Positions 9,282 to 17,470 of a stretch of 64,000 nucleotides of DNA are shown piece after piece. Made by a program: the position numbers and the translations under genes. This stretch comes from Permianibacter aggregans (lineage in GTDB: Bacteria; Pseudomonadota; Gammaproteobacteria; Enterobacterales; Permianibacteraceae), in contig NZ_CP037953.1 in NCBI RefSeq assembly GCF_009756665.1, positions 930,001 through 994,000 of the forward strand, given 5' to 3'. Each line of letters begins with the position of its first letter. Within the stretch, counting starts at the first letter, position 1. The notes under the pieces are model-generated. The model saw only the letters and a program-made list of their open reading frames with translations. It had not been told where the DNA came from and ran no database searches.

Positions 9282-10571
9282 TTAACGAGCAGCGATTTTC
9301 ATATTGATGAACTGAATCCACTGCGCAGCATGACCGCGAGTTTTTTCATACTTCGTTGCTTTCTCCAGCGTACTCAGCGCGGCATTGGTATTGCCAGAAT
9401 TATACTGAGCAATGCCAAGATTCAGATAAACACGACCTGGATCTTTTAGGCCCCCTTTATCCAGTGCGCTGTTGAATGCTGTGGAAGCCTCTTTCCAGTT
9501 TTCCAGTTCCGAATGAATTTCACCTTGATACTGGAAATAAGTGCCGTCATTGGCAAACTTGGCTGCTTCGCCGTAGGCTTCAATGGCTTTACGGTACTCA
9601 CGCGCCAAACTCCAATTCTGACCGATTTGTTTCCAAATCTTTTCATCAGCTTTGACTTTGCCTTCCTTAACGGCTTGTTGAAGCGTTTCGGCAGACTTGT
9701 AAGGAGCTTCAAACTGACTGTACAGAGCGGAAAGATTTTTAAACTCGCTTTCCTTCTCCAACATGCCTTGTTTGTCAGCAAGCTCCATAATGGCCAGAGC
9801 TTCCGTATCGCGACTCAAGCGCAATAGCAACTGCGGCAATTGCTGCCAATAAATCTTCGTGTCAGGATACTTTGGTAAAGCCTCCATTAAAACTGTCGTT
9901 GCCCCTTCGAAATCCTGAAGCTCTGCATGTAAAGAATAGAAAAAGTCGTACCAAGACTTTTTCACATCCTTCGACATGTTAATCGCCTGATGCAAAGGAC
10001 ATACGGCTTCGCGTTTCTTGCCCGCTTCAAAATAGACGCTAGCAAGAAGCGCCAAATTATCCGCCGTTGGCGAGGGTGCATACTTGAAATATTCCAAGGC
10101 TGCTTCCAGCGCTTTTGCATAATTCTCGGCCGCCAGATAGAAATACATCATGTTATTTCTGATCTGCAGCTCCTGAGTCGCCGACAGAATATTTTTTGAC
10201 AAGGCGGCACGAGAATGCTCAATCGCTTTGTTCCACTGCTTCTTGCTGGCGTAGATGAACGACACCTGCGTGCGCACCCAAGCATTGTCATAAGCACGAT
10301 CTTCATTGCGCTCAATGACCGGCAACAAAATGGCCAGTGCTTCGTCATAAGCCTCACGACCGATTGGGTCCTGCGCCTTTTGCATCGCCTTATAGGTCGA
10401 CTCCTGCGGCAACTGGATTTTCCGTTCAATCTTGGAAATATCGATCTCCGGTTTTACCGGCTTGCAGGACGCGGAAAGTTTGGTGTCCAGCGCCATCGCG
10501 GGCGCCGCAGAAAGCGCCAGGCCACATAGACCGAGGCAAGCGCTTTTCCACATTACGTTAACCTTTCTCAT
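9282..10571 (-). CDS. Periplasmic tetratricopeptide-repeat protein of the TonB2-type operon
   Basis: A 429-residue protein with an N-terminal Sec signal peptide (cleavage likely after SAAPAMA) and several TPR-like helical pairs over about residues 60-420, for example RVYLNLGIAQYNSGNTNAAL near the end (shown only in part). Downstream of tonB in this operon type a TPR protein is commonly present and is thought to be an accessory periplasmic scaffold. It is the last gene of the leftward operon, 16 bp after tonB, and ends at the bidirectional terminator. No enzymatic motif is visible. Confidence 0.85.
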   Translation of the reverse strand: MRKVNVMWKSACLGLCGLALSAAPAMALDTKLSASCKPVKPEIDISKIERKIQLPQESTYKAMQKAQDPIGREAYDEALAILLPVIERNEDRAYDNAWVRTQVSFIYASKKQWNKAIEHSRAALSKNILSATQELQIRNNMMYFYLAAENYAKALEAALEYFKYAPSPTADNLALLASVYFEAGKKREAVCPLHQAINMSKDVKKSWYDFFYSLHAELQDFEGATTVLMEALPKYPDTKIYWQQLPQLLLRLSRDTEALAIMELADKQGMLEKESEFKNLSALYSQFEAPYKSAETLQQAVKEGKVKADEKIWKQIGQNWSLAREYRKAIEAYGEAAKFANDGTYFQYQGEIHSELENWKEASTAFNSALDKGGLKDPGRVYLNLGIAQYNSGNTNAALSTLEKATKYEKTRGHAAQWIQFINMKIAAR

Positions 10572-10587
10572 AACTTGTGTGTCTCGC

Positions 10588-11225
10588 TTAACCCTGTTCC
10601 AGTTTGAAGTCCAGGCAGTACTTTTTCAGCTCAGACTTGACCGGTTTGCCATCTTCCACGCTTGGCTTGAATTTCCATTTGGAAATAGCACGGCGCGCTT
10701 CTGAATCGAAAACCCGACGCGGTTTGGCATCGTAGATCGACAGATCCGTTACCGAACCGTCCGGCTCAACGTAAAAGTTGAAGCAAACATAACCTTCGAT
10801 ACCATCACGAGCCGCCTCGACCGGATAACGCGGGGGGAGTGTAGCCACCGGAATCGCTTCGCCATCACCCGTGCCGGTAGTGAAAGACGCAACGCCCCCG
10901 ACTACTCCACCGAGGCTTAAACCTTCTCCTAATCCAAGGGCAGACGTATCCATCCGCAAATCCAACATTTGTGCTACGGGCTTTTCATTGGATTTGACCC
11001 GCTCAGCGGTGGGCGGAGGAGGTGTCTTAGGTGGTTCTGGCTTCTTGGGCGGCTTGCGCTCTTTGGTCTTCGTTTCGTCGTCCGGTTTGACATCGAAAAA
11101 TCGATGTCCACCCGTTCAGCCGTATTCAACTTTACTTCGCCGACCGAAACCAGAAATGCCATAAATACAAACAGCGCAAACGCAGCAGCCAAGCCGCCAA
11201 TAATGCCAACCAAAATACGAATCAT
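10588..11225 (-). pseudogene. TonB-family energy transducer with a single-base frameshift
   Basis: The 5' part codes for MIRILVGIIGG and a single membrane helix, then VDIDF, after which the frame is lost and runs to a stop at 10974. In the neighbouring frame translation continues as FDVKPDDETK, a proline-rich stretch (KPPKKPEPPKTPPPPT), EKPVAQMLDLR and a full TonB C-terminal domain (PPRYPVEAARDGIEG, FNFYVEPDG, then KWKFKPS). Adding one T to the run of five T on the coding strand (11096-11100 in plus coordinates) restores a normal TonB of about 212 residues. The downstream part also has an in-frame ATG at 10968. The run lies in a perfect inverted repeat (11089-11108). This may be a sequencing error, a real mutation or slippage. 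It sits between exbD and the TPR gene, where TonB2 is expected. Confidence 0.8.
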
Positions 11226-11228
11226 GGC

Positions 11229-11630
11229 TTACTCCACTTCCGTCGCGACGGAGACGTCTTCACCCCCGGCTGCCTTGATGGCGTCCAGCGCCGCAATGAC
11301 GGTGCCTACGTCGGACTGTTTATCAGCCTGAATCACGACAGCGCCGCCCGGGTTCTCGGCACGCAGGCTTTCAATGACCTGGCGCAGTACCGGTGCTTCA
11401 ACCTGACGCTTGTCGACCCATATCTTGTTATCGGCCCCGACCGCGACAAAAACGTTTGCCTCCGGCTTTTTGATCGCCATATTGGCTTCGGGGCTTTGCA
11501 CTTCGATACCGGCTTCGCGCACAAACGAAGCGGTCGTGATGAAGAAGATCAGCATGATGAACACGACGTCCAGCATTGGCGTCATGTCGATCTGCGCTTC
11601 TTCCTGTTGCCCTCTCGAACTCTTGGACAT
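11229..11630 (-). CDS. exbD: ExbD/TolR-family proton-channel subunit
   Basis: A 133-residue inner-membrane protein with one N-terminal transmembrane helix carrying the conserved acidic residue in IDMTPMLDVVFIMLIFF (the Asp of MLDVVF binds protons), followed by a periplasmic domain. It works with ExbB to use proton motive force to energise TonB. It lies 3 bp upstream of tonB and 20 bp downstream of the short ExbB gene. Confidence 0.92.
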   Translation of the reverse strand: MSKSSRGQQEEAQIDMTPMLDVVFIMLIFFITTASFVREAGIEVQSPEANMAIKKPEANVFVAVGADNKIWVDKRQVEAPVLRQVIESLRAENPGGAVVIQADKQSDVGTVIAALDAIKAAGGEDVSVATEVE

Positions 11631-11650
11631 TCGCTCAATCGCTCTTCAAA

Positions 11651-12175
11651 TCAATGGTGCGGCAGACTGTCGGCAAGCTGTTCGGCACGATTGCGCGCCA
11701 ACGCTTCCAGACGAGCCGCGACAAACAGACCCGAAATTGCAGCCACCATTCCCGCCATCGTCGGCATGGTCGCCATCGAAATACCATTCGCCATCAGACG
11801 TGCGTTGCCGGAGCCCTGTGAGGACATCGCCTCAAACACGTTGATCATGCCCCAGACCGTGCCCAAAAGGCCGATCAAAGGGCAAATTGCCACGAGTGTC
11901 TTGATTAGGACAATCCGGGTATTCAGGCGTTCCGTCGCTTGCGACAACCACGCCTGGCGAATATGGCGGGCCTGCCAGGACGAGGTGTCCTGGCGGGCGT
12001 GCCAGCTGGCAATCAGGGTCCGCGCTTCTTTCGGATATTCAAACTGCAGGTACAGCCAGCGTTCGATGATCAGAGCCCACAGTACGAACAGTACGAAGGC
12101 AATAATCCACATCACCGGGCCACCGGTTTCCATAAACCGGTTGACGAATTCCCACAGATTAGTAAGCGCGGTCAT
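11651..12175 (-). CDS. exbB: ExbB/TolQ-family proton-channel protein (short, ExbB2-like)
   Basis: A 174-residue MotA/TolQ/ExbB protein with three membrane helices, the first at about residues 20-40. The conserved GLLGTVWGMINVF motif begins the second-helix region. It forms the ExbB-ExbD motor. The gene follows the long TtpC-like ExbB paralogue with a 3-bp gap, the arrangement seen in the Vibrio TonB2 system. No unusual residues are seen. Confidence 0.91.
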   Translation of the reverse strand: MTALTNLWEFVNRFMETGGPVMWIIAFVLFVLWALIIERWLYLQFEYPKEARTLIASWHARQDTSSWQARHIRQAWLSQATERLNTRIVLIKTLVAICPLIGLLGTVWGMINVFEAMSSQGSGNARLMANGISMATMPTMAGMVAAISGLFVAARLEALARNRAEQLADSLPHH

Positions 12176-12178
12176 TAA

Positions 12179-13531
12179 TTACGCCCCTTTTTTCTCTGCG
12201 TGCTGGGCAATGATGCCGGTGCTCTGCTCTTCCAGAATGTGGATCAGCGACTTGCTGCGACCCGAGATCAGGCTGTGCAGGAAGACCAGCGGAATTGCCG
12301 TGACGATACCTTGTACCGTGGTAACCAGCGCGGTGGAAATACCGCTTGCCATCAGTTTCGGATCACCGGCACCGAACATCGTGATGACCTGGAAGGTCTC
12401 GATCATACCGGTAACGGTACCGAGCAGACCCAGCAACGGAGCCAACGCGGCGAACACTTTGACCATTGCGATACCGCGCTCCAGGCGTGGCACTTCTTTC
12501 ATGATCGCTTCGTCAAGCTTCAGCTCGAGGTTATCAGTATCGGCATCTTTGTTGGCCAGATAGACCGACATGACACGACCCAACGGATTGTTGCCCGGCG
12601 TGGCGGATTTCAGCTGCGAGCGAATCTGGCCGCCGACAATAGTCAACGTGATCAGGCGCTCAAGCACGATCAGGATACCGACGAAGAACACACCAGTAAT
12701 GACGTAACCAACCACACCGCCCTGATGATATTTCTCCATCAGATCTGGGGCTTGAACAACCAACTGCAACAGTCCGCCACGGGTTGGATCGACATATAGC
12801 GGCTCAAAACCGGAGCTGTTGCTCTCGAAATCATCAACCAAGCTGACAACGCGGGCAACTGGCTGGCGAGCCAGTTCCTGAATCTGGTTGGTTTCCGGAC
12901 TGTAAATATAGTACTCACCGTCACTGACCAGGTTGAATGCACCAACACGAACCAGCTCACGCTCTACTTGAGTACCGTCGCCAAGAACAACCGGAGCGGT
13001 GAAGCGGCTTATTTTGCCCTGTTCGGTCATTTCCTGCTGCATCGAAACCCACAGGTTACGCAACGCTTCGATTTTCGGCAGTGCTTTCGACTGCGCCATG
13101 TCCTCAAGGAACTTGGCGCGGCCCGGGATTTCAGCCGATACATAAGAACGGTTGATACGAGCAGCCATGTCGCCCGCAGCCTGACGCACTACACCGAACA
13201 TTTCGCCGAGGTTACCGACGCGAACGGTTTTCTGCTCTTCCAGAACGGCCAACTCTTTCTCATTGGCATCGAACGCCGCTTTCAAGCGATCGCTTTCACG
13301 CTCCAGTTCAGCCAACTCAGCTTTGGCCTGATTCAGCAGCGCCGCTTGTTGGTCACGGGCCTGCTTGAATTGGGCTTCACGCTGGCGGTTAAGCTCGCTC
13401 TCAGCGGTTTGGGCTTTGCGAACCATGTCCAGCAGCTGGTCCAGCGACTGGGCTTTCGGCGCATCGGCGGCAAATACGACACTCGATGCCGCAATTGTGC
13501 TCGCGAGAAGAGTGAGAATTAAACGCTTCAT
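12179..13531 (-). CDS. TtpC-like MotA/TolQ/ExbB-family protein with long periplasmic coiled coil
   Basis: A 450-residue protein. An N-terminal signal peptide (cleaved near SSVVFAA) is followed by a long heptad-rich coiled coil (about residues 30-105) and a periplasmic domain. The C-terminal 190 residues are an ExbB-type membrane domain with GLLGTVTGMIETFQVITMFG. This architecture matches TtpC, the extra component of the Vibrio TonB2 system, which is needed along with ExbB2 and ExbD2 for siderophore transport in that genus. Its start codon shares one base with the stop of the DUF3450 gene, so the two are co-translated. Confidence 0.88.
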   Translation of the reverse strand: MKRLILTLLASTIAASSVVFAADAPKAQSLDQLLDMVRKAQTAESELNRQREAQFKQARDQQAALLNQAKAELAELERESDRLKAAFDANEKELAVLEEQKTVRVGNLGEMFGVVRQAAGDMAARINRSYVSAEIPGRAKFLEDMAQSKALPKIEALRNLWVSMQQEMTEQGKISRFTAPVVLGDGTQVERELVRVGAFNLVSDGEYYIYSPETNQIQELARQPVARVVSLVDDFESNSSGFEPLYVDPTRGGLLQLVVQAPDLMEKYHQGGVVGYVITGVFFVGILIVLERLITLTIVGGQIRSQLKSATPGNNPLGRVMSVYLANKDADTDNLELKLDEAIMKEVPRLERGIAMVKVFAALAPLLGLLGTVTGMIETFQVITMFGAGDPKLMASGISTALVTTVQGIVTAIPLVFLHSLISGRSKSLIHILEEQSTGIIAQHAEKKGA

Positions 13532-14319
13532 TATTTGGACTCCGCTGCGAATACAGGCAATTTGACCAGGTCTTTCGGGGCTTGGTTACGCGTCATCGCG
13601 ATCGCTGTACGAATGCCGGACAGATAGTCGGCAGCCAGCGGCTCCCACGATTTCTCATTGTGGTTCCACACAAACGCCTTGTTGCCATCCAGCGTACTGT
13701 AAATCAGCGCAATACGGCCAAAACGCAGGAAGTTGACGGTCAGATCGCCAGCGTCGCCCGCAACCGCACCTTGGTAAGATTCAAAGGAATTACCGTAGTC
13801 GACTTCAATCTGGTAAGCCTCAAGGATTTGACGATATTTCTCGGACAGAGAAATGTCAGCACGCTGCATATTGGTACGCAGACGGGCAATGCGCTTTTCA
13901 CGCTCTTCCGGCAGGAACGGCACATCCAGAGCGACAAATTGCTCCAGCGTATCGATCATTTGCTGCATCAACGGAACCAAACCTTTTTCGGTATCGTCAA
14001 CGCTCTCGATTTCCTGCTTGATGGAAACCTTTTCGGCTTCCTGGCTCTTGACCAGCTCACGCACCTGGGCGTTGTAGGCCTTCAAACTGTCAATGCGCTG
14101 CAGAGTCGCTTTGTACTCAGCCGACAGGTCCAGCTTTTGATCAGCCAGTTTGTCAATTCGTTCTTGACTCTCGGCGGCGGCACGAGTGATTTGCTTCTCA
14201 ATTTGCACAGCTGTATCAAAAGGCCCTGCCGCCTGTACAGCTCCGATGGTCAGACTCAATGCTGCTGCGGCGCAGGATGCACGAAGCCAACCGGATTGAT
14301 TTTGAATAGGCATATTCAT
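13531..14319 (-). CDS. DUF3450 domain protein, first gene of the TonB2-type operon
   Basis: A 262-residue exported protein with a signal peptide ending near GAVQAAG, a predicted coiled coil (about residues 35-110) and a compact C-terminal region. DUF3450 proteins precede TtpC/ExbB/ExbD/TonB2 genes in many marine Gammaproteobacteria. Their biochemical role is not established, and a periplasmic accessory function is inferred from position. A good sigma70-type promoter lies about 120 bp upstream, so this gene leads the operon. Confidence 0.86.
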   Translation of the reverse strand: MNMPIQNQSGWLRASCAAAALSLTIGAVQAAGPFDTAVQIEKQITRAAAESQERIDKLADQKLDLSAEYKATLQRIDSLKAYNAQVRELVKSQEAEKVSIKQEIESVDDTEKGLVPLMQQMIDTLEQFVALDVPFLPEEREKRIARLRTNMQRADISLSEKYRQILEAYQIEVDYGNSFESYQGAVAGDAGDLTVNFLRFGRIALIYSTLDGNKAFVWNHNEKSWEPLAADYLSGIRTAIAMTRNQAPKDLVKLPVFAAESK

Positions 14320-14675
14320 TTCCGACAGTTAGTTAATAAATCAGACTGGATCTACCAGTGGATCTATGAGCTCGGCACAAAGCTGAGCAAAAATCAAACA
14401 GATATACAGTCTGCGGGTCCCACAAACCGACGCCAGACTATAAGGGCGTAAGCAATTGTAAGTCAATGTAACGGAGTTTCTATTTTCCCACGGCCTACAG
14501 GGAAATATTCACAGCTTTTGGGCTCCGTGACTTCAGAGCAATTACCACGACGGTAAGAAGTGTTGTTTTAATGGTATTGCCCCATTGAACCATAGTTGTC
14601 GCTCCATTTGTTGAACGACTTTTTTAACCTTCGAAGGGCCGTTGACACAGGAGCTGCCAGTAGAACAAAACATGT
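14320..14675. other. Intergenic region upstream of the TonB2 operon
   Basis: 356 bp with no credible gene. It holds the operon promoter (14437-14466) and a leader of about 110 bases. The part nearest the methyltransferase gene shows no terminator with a T-run, and I see no Fur-like 19-bp palindrome. Confidence 0.6.
14437..14466 (-). promoter_or_regulatory. Sigma70-type promoter of the TonB2 operon
   Basis: Reading leftward, TTGACT (14461-14466), an 18-base spacer and TATAGT (14437-14442) match the consensus well. The DUF3450 gene is the first gene downstream. Confidence 0.65.
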
Positions 14676-15653
14676 TCAGCCGAACGTTACGCACCAGCCA
14701 ATGCTCAGGCCGTCGGGCGTCTTTAGCTGAACCAACTTCTCCAACTTGCGCCCCAATATATGGGCAAAATTCCGAATTTGTTGTTCGTTACGAGCGCAGG
14801 CGACCAATGCTTTCTGACGCACCAACATATCCTGATATGCCTGCTGAAGATCACGCAGTTTTGTTTCGCCTATGGATGCATCCGCTCGTTGTCTGGAATC
14901 ATTCAGACCAGACATTGTGGCATCCAGCAGTTCGTATATTAGCTCAGAATATTTTCCAGTTTTTGCCCGATTTTGCGCCGCTGACAGCAATTGATTGAAC
15001 GTTATTCGGGATTGTATTGCGCCTTCATCCTGCGACAAAGCCTTTCGGCCTGACTCCGTACCGGCTTTGGCCATTAGCTGACACATCATCAGTGTGTGAT
15101 TGAAAAAGTGTTGTTCGAAAAACCATTCAAGGTGCTGAAGCTCTTCCTTTGCTCGCGCGACAATCAACGAATGTTGATCATGAATCACAAATGCAATTCT
15201 ACCGTCAGGTTTGAGTACTCTGGCAATCTCCGTTAAAGACCGCTCCACATCCGAATATTCAACGCCAAACTGACTAATTACCCAATCGAAACTGGCATCA
15301 GGAAAAGGCAATTGCTCCACCAACACTTCGTCATGGAAGCGCAGCGCAATTGATGCTGACCAACCTCCTTGCTCGAGCCAAGTCGGATTGATCTGTGCGA
15401 TATCTACGGCATCGAAGGTCATCTCAGCTATTGGAGAAGTCGACAGAAACAGCCGAGGCAAGAATCCGTTTCCCGTGGCCACATCCAATACGGACTGACA
15501 GGATTTGAATCGGGCAAAGATTTCGTGCCAAAACGTCAACAACGCCGCTGACTGCTGACTTTCCCCACCTAGGCACGCTTCTACCGCGCCAGTCGCCCAA
15601 TAGTTACTCCAGATTTTTCTGGTTTGTTCTATCGACTTGGATTGTTCGCTCAT
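14676..15653 (-). CDS. SAM-dependent class I methyltransferase
   Basis: A 325-residue protein. Residues about 50-175 form a Rossmann-type methyltransferase domain: motif I is SVLDVATGNGFLPRLFL, an acidic residue follows in FDAVDIAQI, and motif IV-like SFDWVISQFGVEYSD is visible. The C-terminal half is helical and may shape substrate binding. It starts within the stop codon of the TPR-sulfotransferase (1-base overlap), so both are made from one transcript and probably act on the same product. The substrate is not predictable. Composition is slightly more AT-rich than the neighbouring hut genes. Confidence 0.86.
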   Translation of the reverse strand: MSEQSKSIEQTRKIWSNYWATGAVEACLGGESQQSAALLTFWHEIFARFKSCQSVLDVATGNGFLPRLFLSTSPIAEMTFDAVDIAQINPTWLEQGGWSASIALRFHDEVLVEQLPFPDASFDWVISQFGVEYSDVERSLTEIARVLKPDGRIAFVIHDQHSLIVARAKEELQHLEWFFEQHFFNHTLMMCQLMAKAGTESGRKALSQDEGAIQSRITFNQLLSAAQNRAKTGKYSELIYELLDATMSGLNDSRQRADASIGETKLRDLQQAYQDMLVRQKALVACARNEQQIRNFAHILGRKLEKLVQLKTPDGLSIGWCVTFG

Positions 15654-17230
15654 TAACCGTTCTCCAACGCGTCGCGCATTGGCTCAAGGTATTGTTGATA
15701 GTGCTGCCATACGCGAGCCCGATCCTTGCGAATGCCATCACGAATCATCACGCTACTTGCAGTTGCCACCGCATCTCGATTTGCGACATTTATCATGCCC
15801 GGCTCAAAGTTTATCCCACAAAAATTCGCCATTCGAGTGGCAAGTAACTCTGGTTCTTCCACCAACTGCTGATAGTCAACCTCCAGTATTCGATCTGAGA
15901 ATATGTCCTTCCAGCTATTGGTCAAACGAAGGAACTGCTTATAGTAATGCGCAAAATCCAGCTGATCATAAGAATAAGGGCAGGCATGACTGAACAGTGT
16001 TCTCAAACTGGAAAAGCCTACATCCATGGGGTCACGACGCAACAAGATAAATTTCGCCTGCGGCAAGGCACGTGCAATAAACCCGACGTTGAAATAATTC
16101 GACGGCAACTTGTCCGTTACGATTGGTCTGCCGTTCGCCCGCCAACGCATGCCATTCAAGTAGCTTCGACCAAGCTTTAAGTAGTCCAACTCAGCACGCC
16201 GTGTGATGACTCGCGAATCAATTTCACCGGAGAAATGAACACCGGTCAACTGGCGCAGCCTCGCTCGAATGTCATAAGTTTCGCCGCCGGAACTCACCTG
16301 ACTGTTGCCGGCAAGTATCTGCTCGGCCAAAGTAGTACCCGATCGGTGCAGGCCAATAACGAATACCGGGCGCAATGACGCATCGGAATACCCCTGCACA
16401 TCAGGGAACTTAGTCGCCGACCAATTTTGTAAATGAGAAAAGAGCGAATCGTAGTGATCACGGGAATATCCCAACTGAGCTCGCTTAACCGCGCACCCGT
16501 CCATCAGCGCACGCCAGGAGGCCTCGTAGTCTTTTGTCTCATGAAGCTCGTTGTGTAAAGCAAAAGCAAACCAAATCTTGGCATCCTCGGTTTTTGCGCA
16601 TGCGAGGAAATCACGGAGCTTGTCTATTCGTTCACCGGCGTTTGGCAATCGCAACCTCGACAATAACCAGTGAGAGCCGGGATCATCAGGAATCCATTTC
16701 AAGCACTGTTCGGTATGTTGGGTAGCGGCTGCCAAATCACCATGCATCAACTCAAGAGTTGCCAGCATATAAAGACCGGGGGGATAGTTCGGATCGGCGG
16801 CCACTGCTGCCTGAGCAAATCTGAGCGCCAACGCATTAATGCCCGCTAGGCTCAATTGTTGTGAAACCATGGTCAACATATACGCAGACCCCCATTTTTC
16901 CGGGGACAGCTCTCTGCATATATCGATCATCAGTTGAGATTCGCTGAGCGCTCCCAAGGTGCTCAACAAACTGAGCCCGGTGGAGGGTGAGTCCATGACG
17001 TTCTTGATCGCCTGCGACACCAGCGAGCGTGCCTTGATATTGTCTTCGATATCCAAATACAGATCGGCCAAATGCAGCTTCGGTGCGGCCAGTTCGGGAT
17101 GGGACTGAACCATGACAATCAACGCATTCATGGCAGCCTGCTTGTCGCCCATCTCCAGGTAGCGGTTTATCGAGCGCAAACGCCGGGAAATACCGGAAGC
17201 AGTACTGTCATGGAACTGTTGATTCATCAT
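15653..17230 (-). CDS. TPR-containing sulfotransferase
   Basis: A 525-residue two-domain protein. The N-terminal half (about residues 5-230) has tetratricopeptide-like helical repeats. The C-terminal half is a Sulfotransfer family domain. The 5'-phosphosulfate loop is FVIGLHRSGTTLAEQIL and the 3'-phosphate region is FILLRRDPMDVGFSS. It should transfer sulfate from PAPS to an unknown acceptor. The ATG pair at 17230/17227 was chosen. The longer frame adds 40 basic residues unlike the family. Proteins of this architecture often lie next to TonB-dependent receptors, as here (receptor gene just upstream on the same strand, separated by a terminator). Coupled to the methyltransferase. Confidence 0.87.
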   Translation of the reverse strand: MMNQQFHDSTASGISRRLRSINRYLEMGDKQAAMNALIVMVQSHPELAAPKLHLADLYLDIEDNIKARSLVSQAIKNVMDSPSTGLSLLSTLGALSESQLMIDICRELSPEKWGSAYMLTMVSQQLSLAGINALALRFAQAAVAADPNYPPGLYMLATLELMHGDLAAATQHTEQCLKWIPDDPGSHWLLSRLRLPNAGERIDKLRDFLACAKTEDAKIWFAFALHNELHETKDYEASWRALMDGCAVKRAQLGYSRDHYDSLFSHLQNWSATKFPDVQGYSDASLRPVFVIGLHRSGTTLAEQILAGNSQVSSGGETYDIRARLRQLTGVHFSGEIDSRVITRRAELDYLKLGRSYLNGMRWRANGRPIVTDKLPSNYFNVGFIARALPQAKFILLRRDPMDVGFSSLRTLFSHACPYSYDQLDFAHYYKQFLRLTNSWKDIFSDRILEVDYQQLVEEPELLATRMANFCGINFEPGMINVANRDAVATASSVMIRDGIRKDRARVWQHYQQYLEPMRDALENG

Positions 17231-17419
17231 GGAAAATCCGTAGAAAAGTAAATGGCAAAGAAATCGAGATAAGGTCGTTCGACGCTTGCTCCAAAAAGTA
17301 GCTGATAGACCGCGCGCCCGACGGACTCCATCGCAACCCAAGGTTACCAATTACTCACTGTCCGAAGTAAGTCGAGGTATTCAGGCTGCAGACCTTAATG
17401 ATAATTCTCGATTGCATCA

Positions 17420-17451
17420 ACAAAAAAAAAAGCGAGGCCGAAGCCTCGCTT
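17420..17451 (-). terminator. Rho-independent terminator of the TonB-dependent receptor gene
   Basis: AGCGAGGC and GCCTCGCT form an 8-bp stem with a CGAA/TTCG tetraloop, followed in the leftward direction by a run of about ten T. Confidence 0.88.
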
Positions 17452-17470
17452 TTCCTTGTTATGACCAAAC

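Noticed and set aside
11496-12563. Long rightward frame opposite exbD, exbB and the TtpC-like gene
   Set aside because: Opposite-strand shadow of three conserved genes, with no domain features in its translation.
14642-14998. Rightward reading frame opposite the methyltransferase 3' end
   Set aside because: It overlaps a real gene for most of its length and shows no family features.
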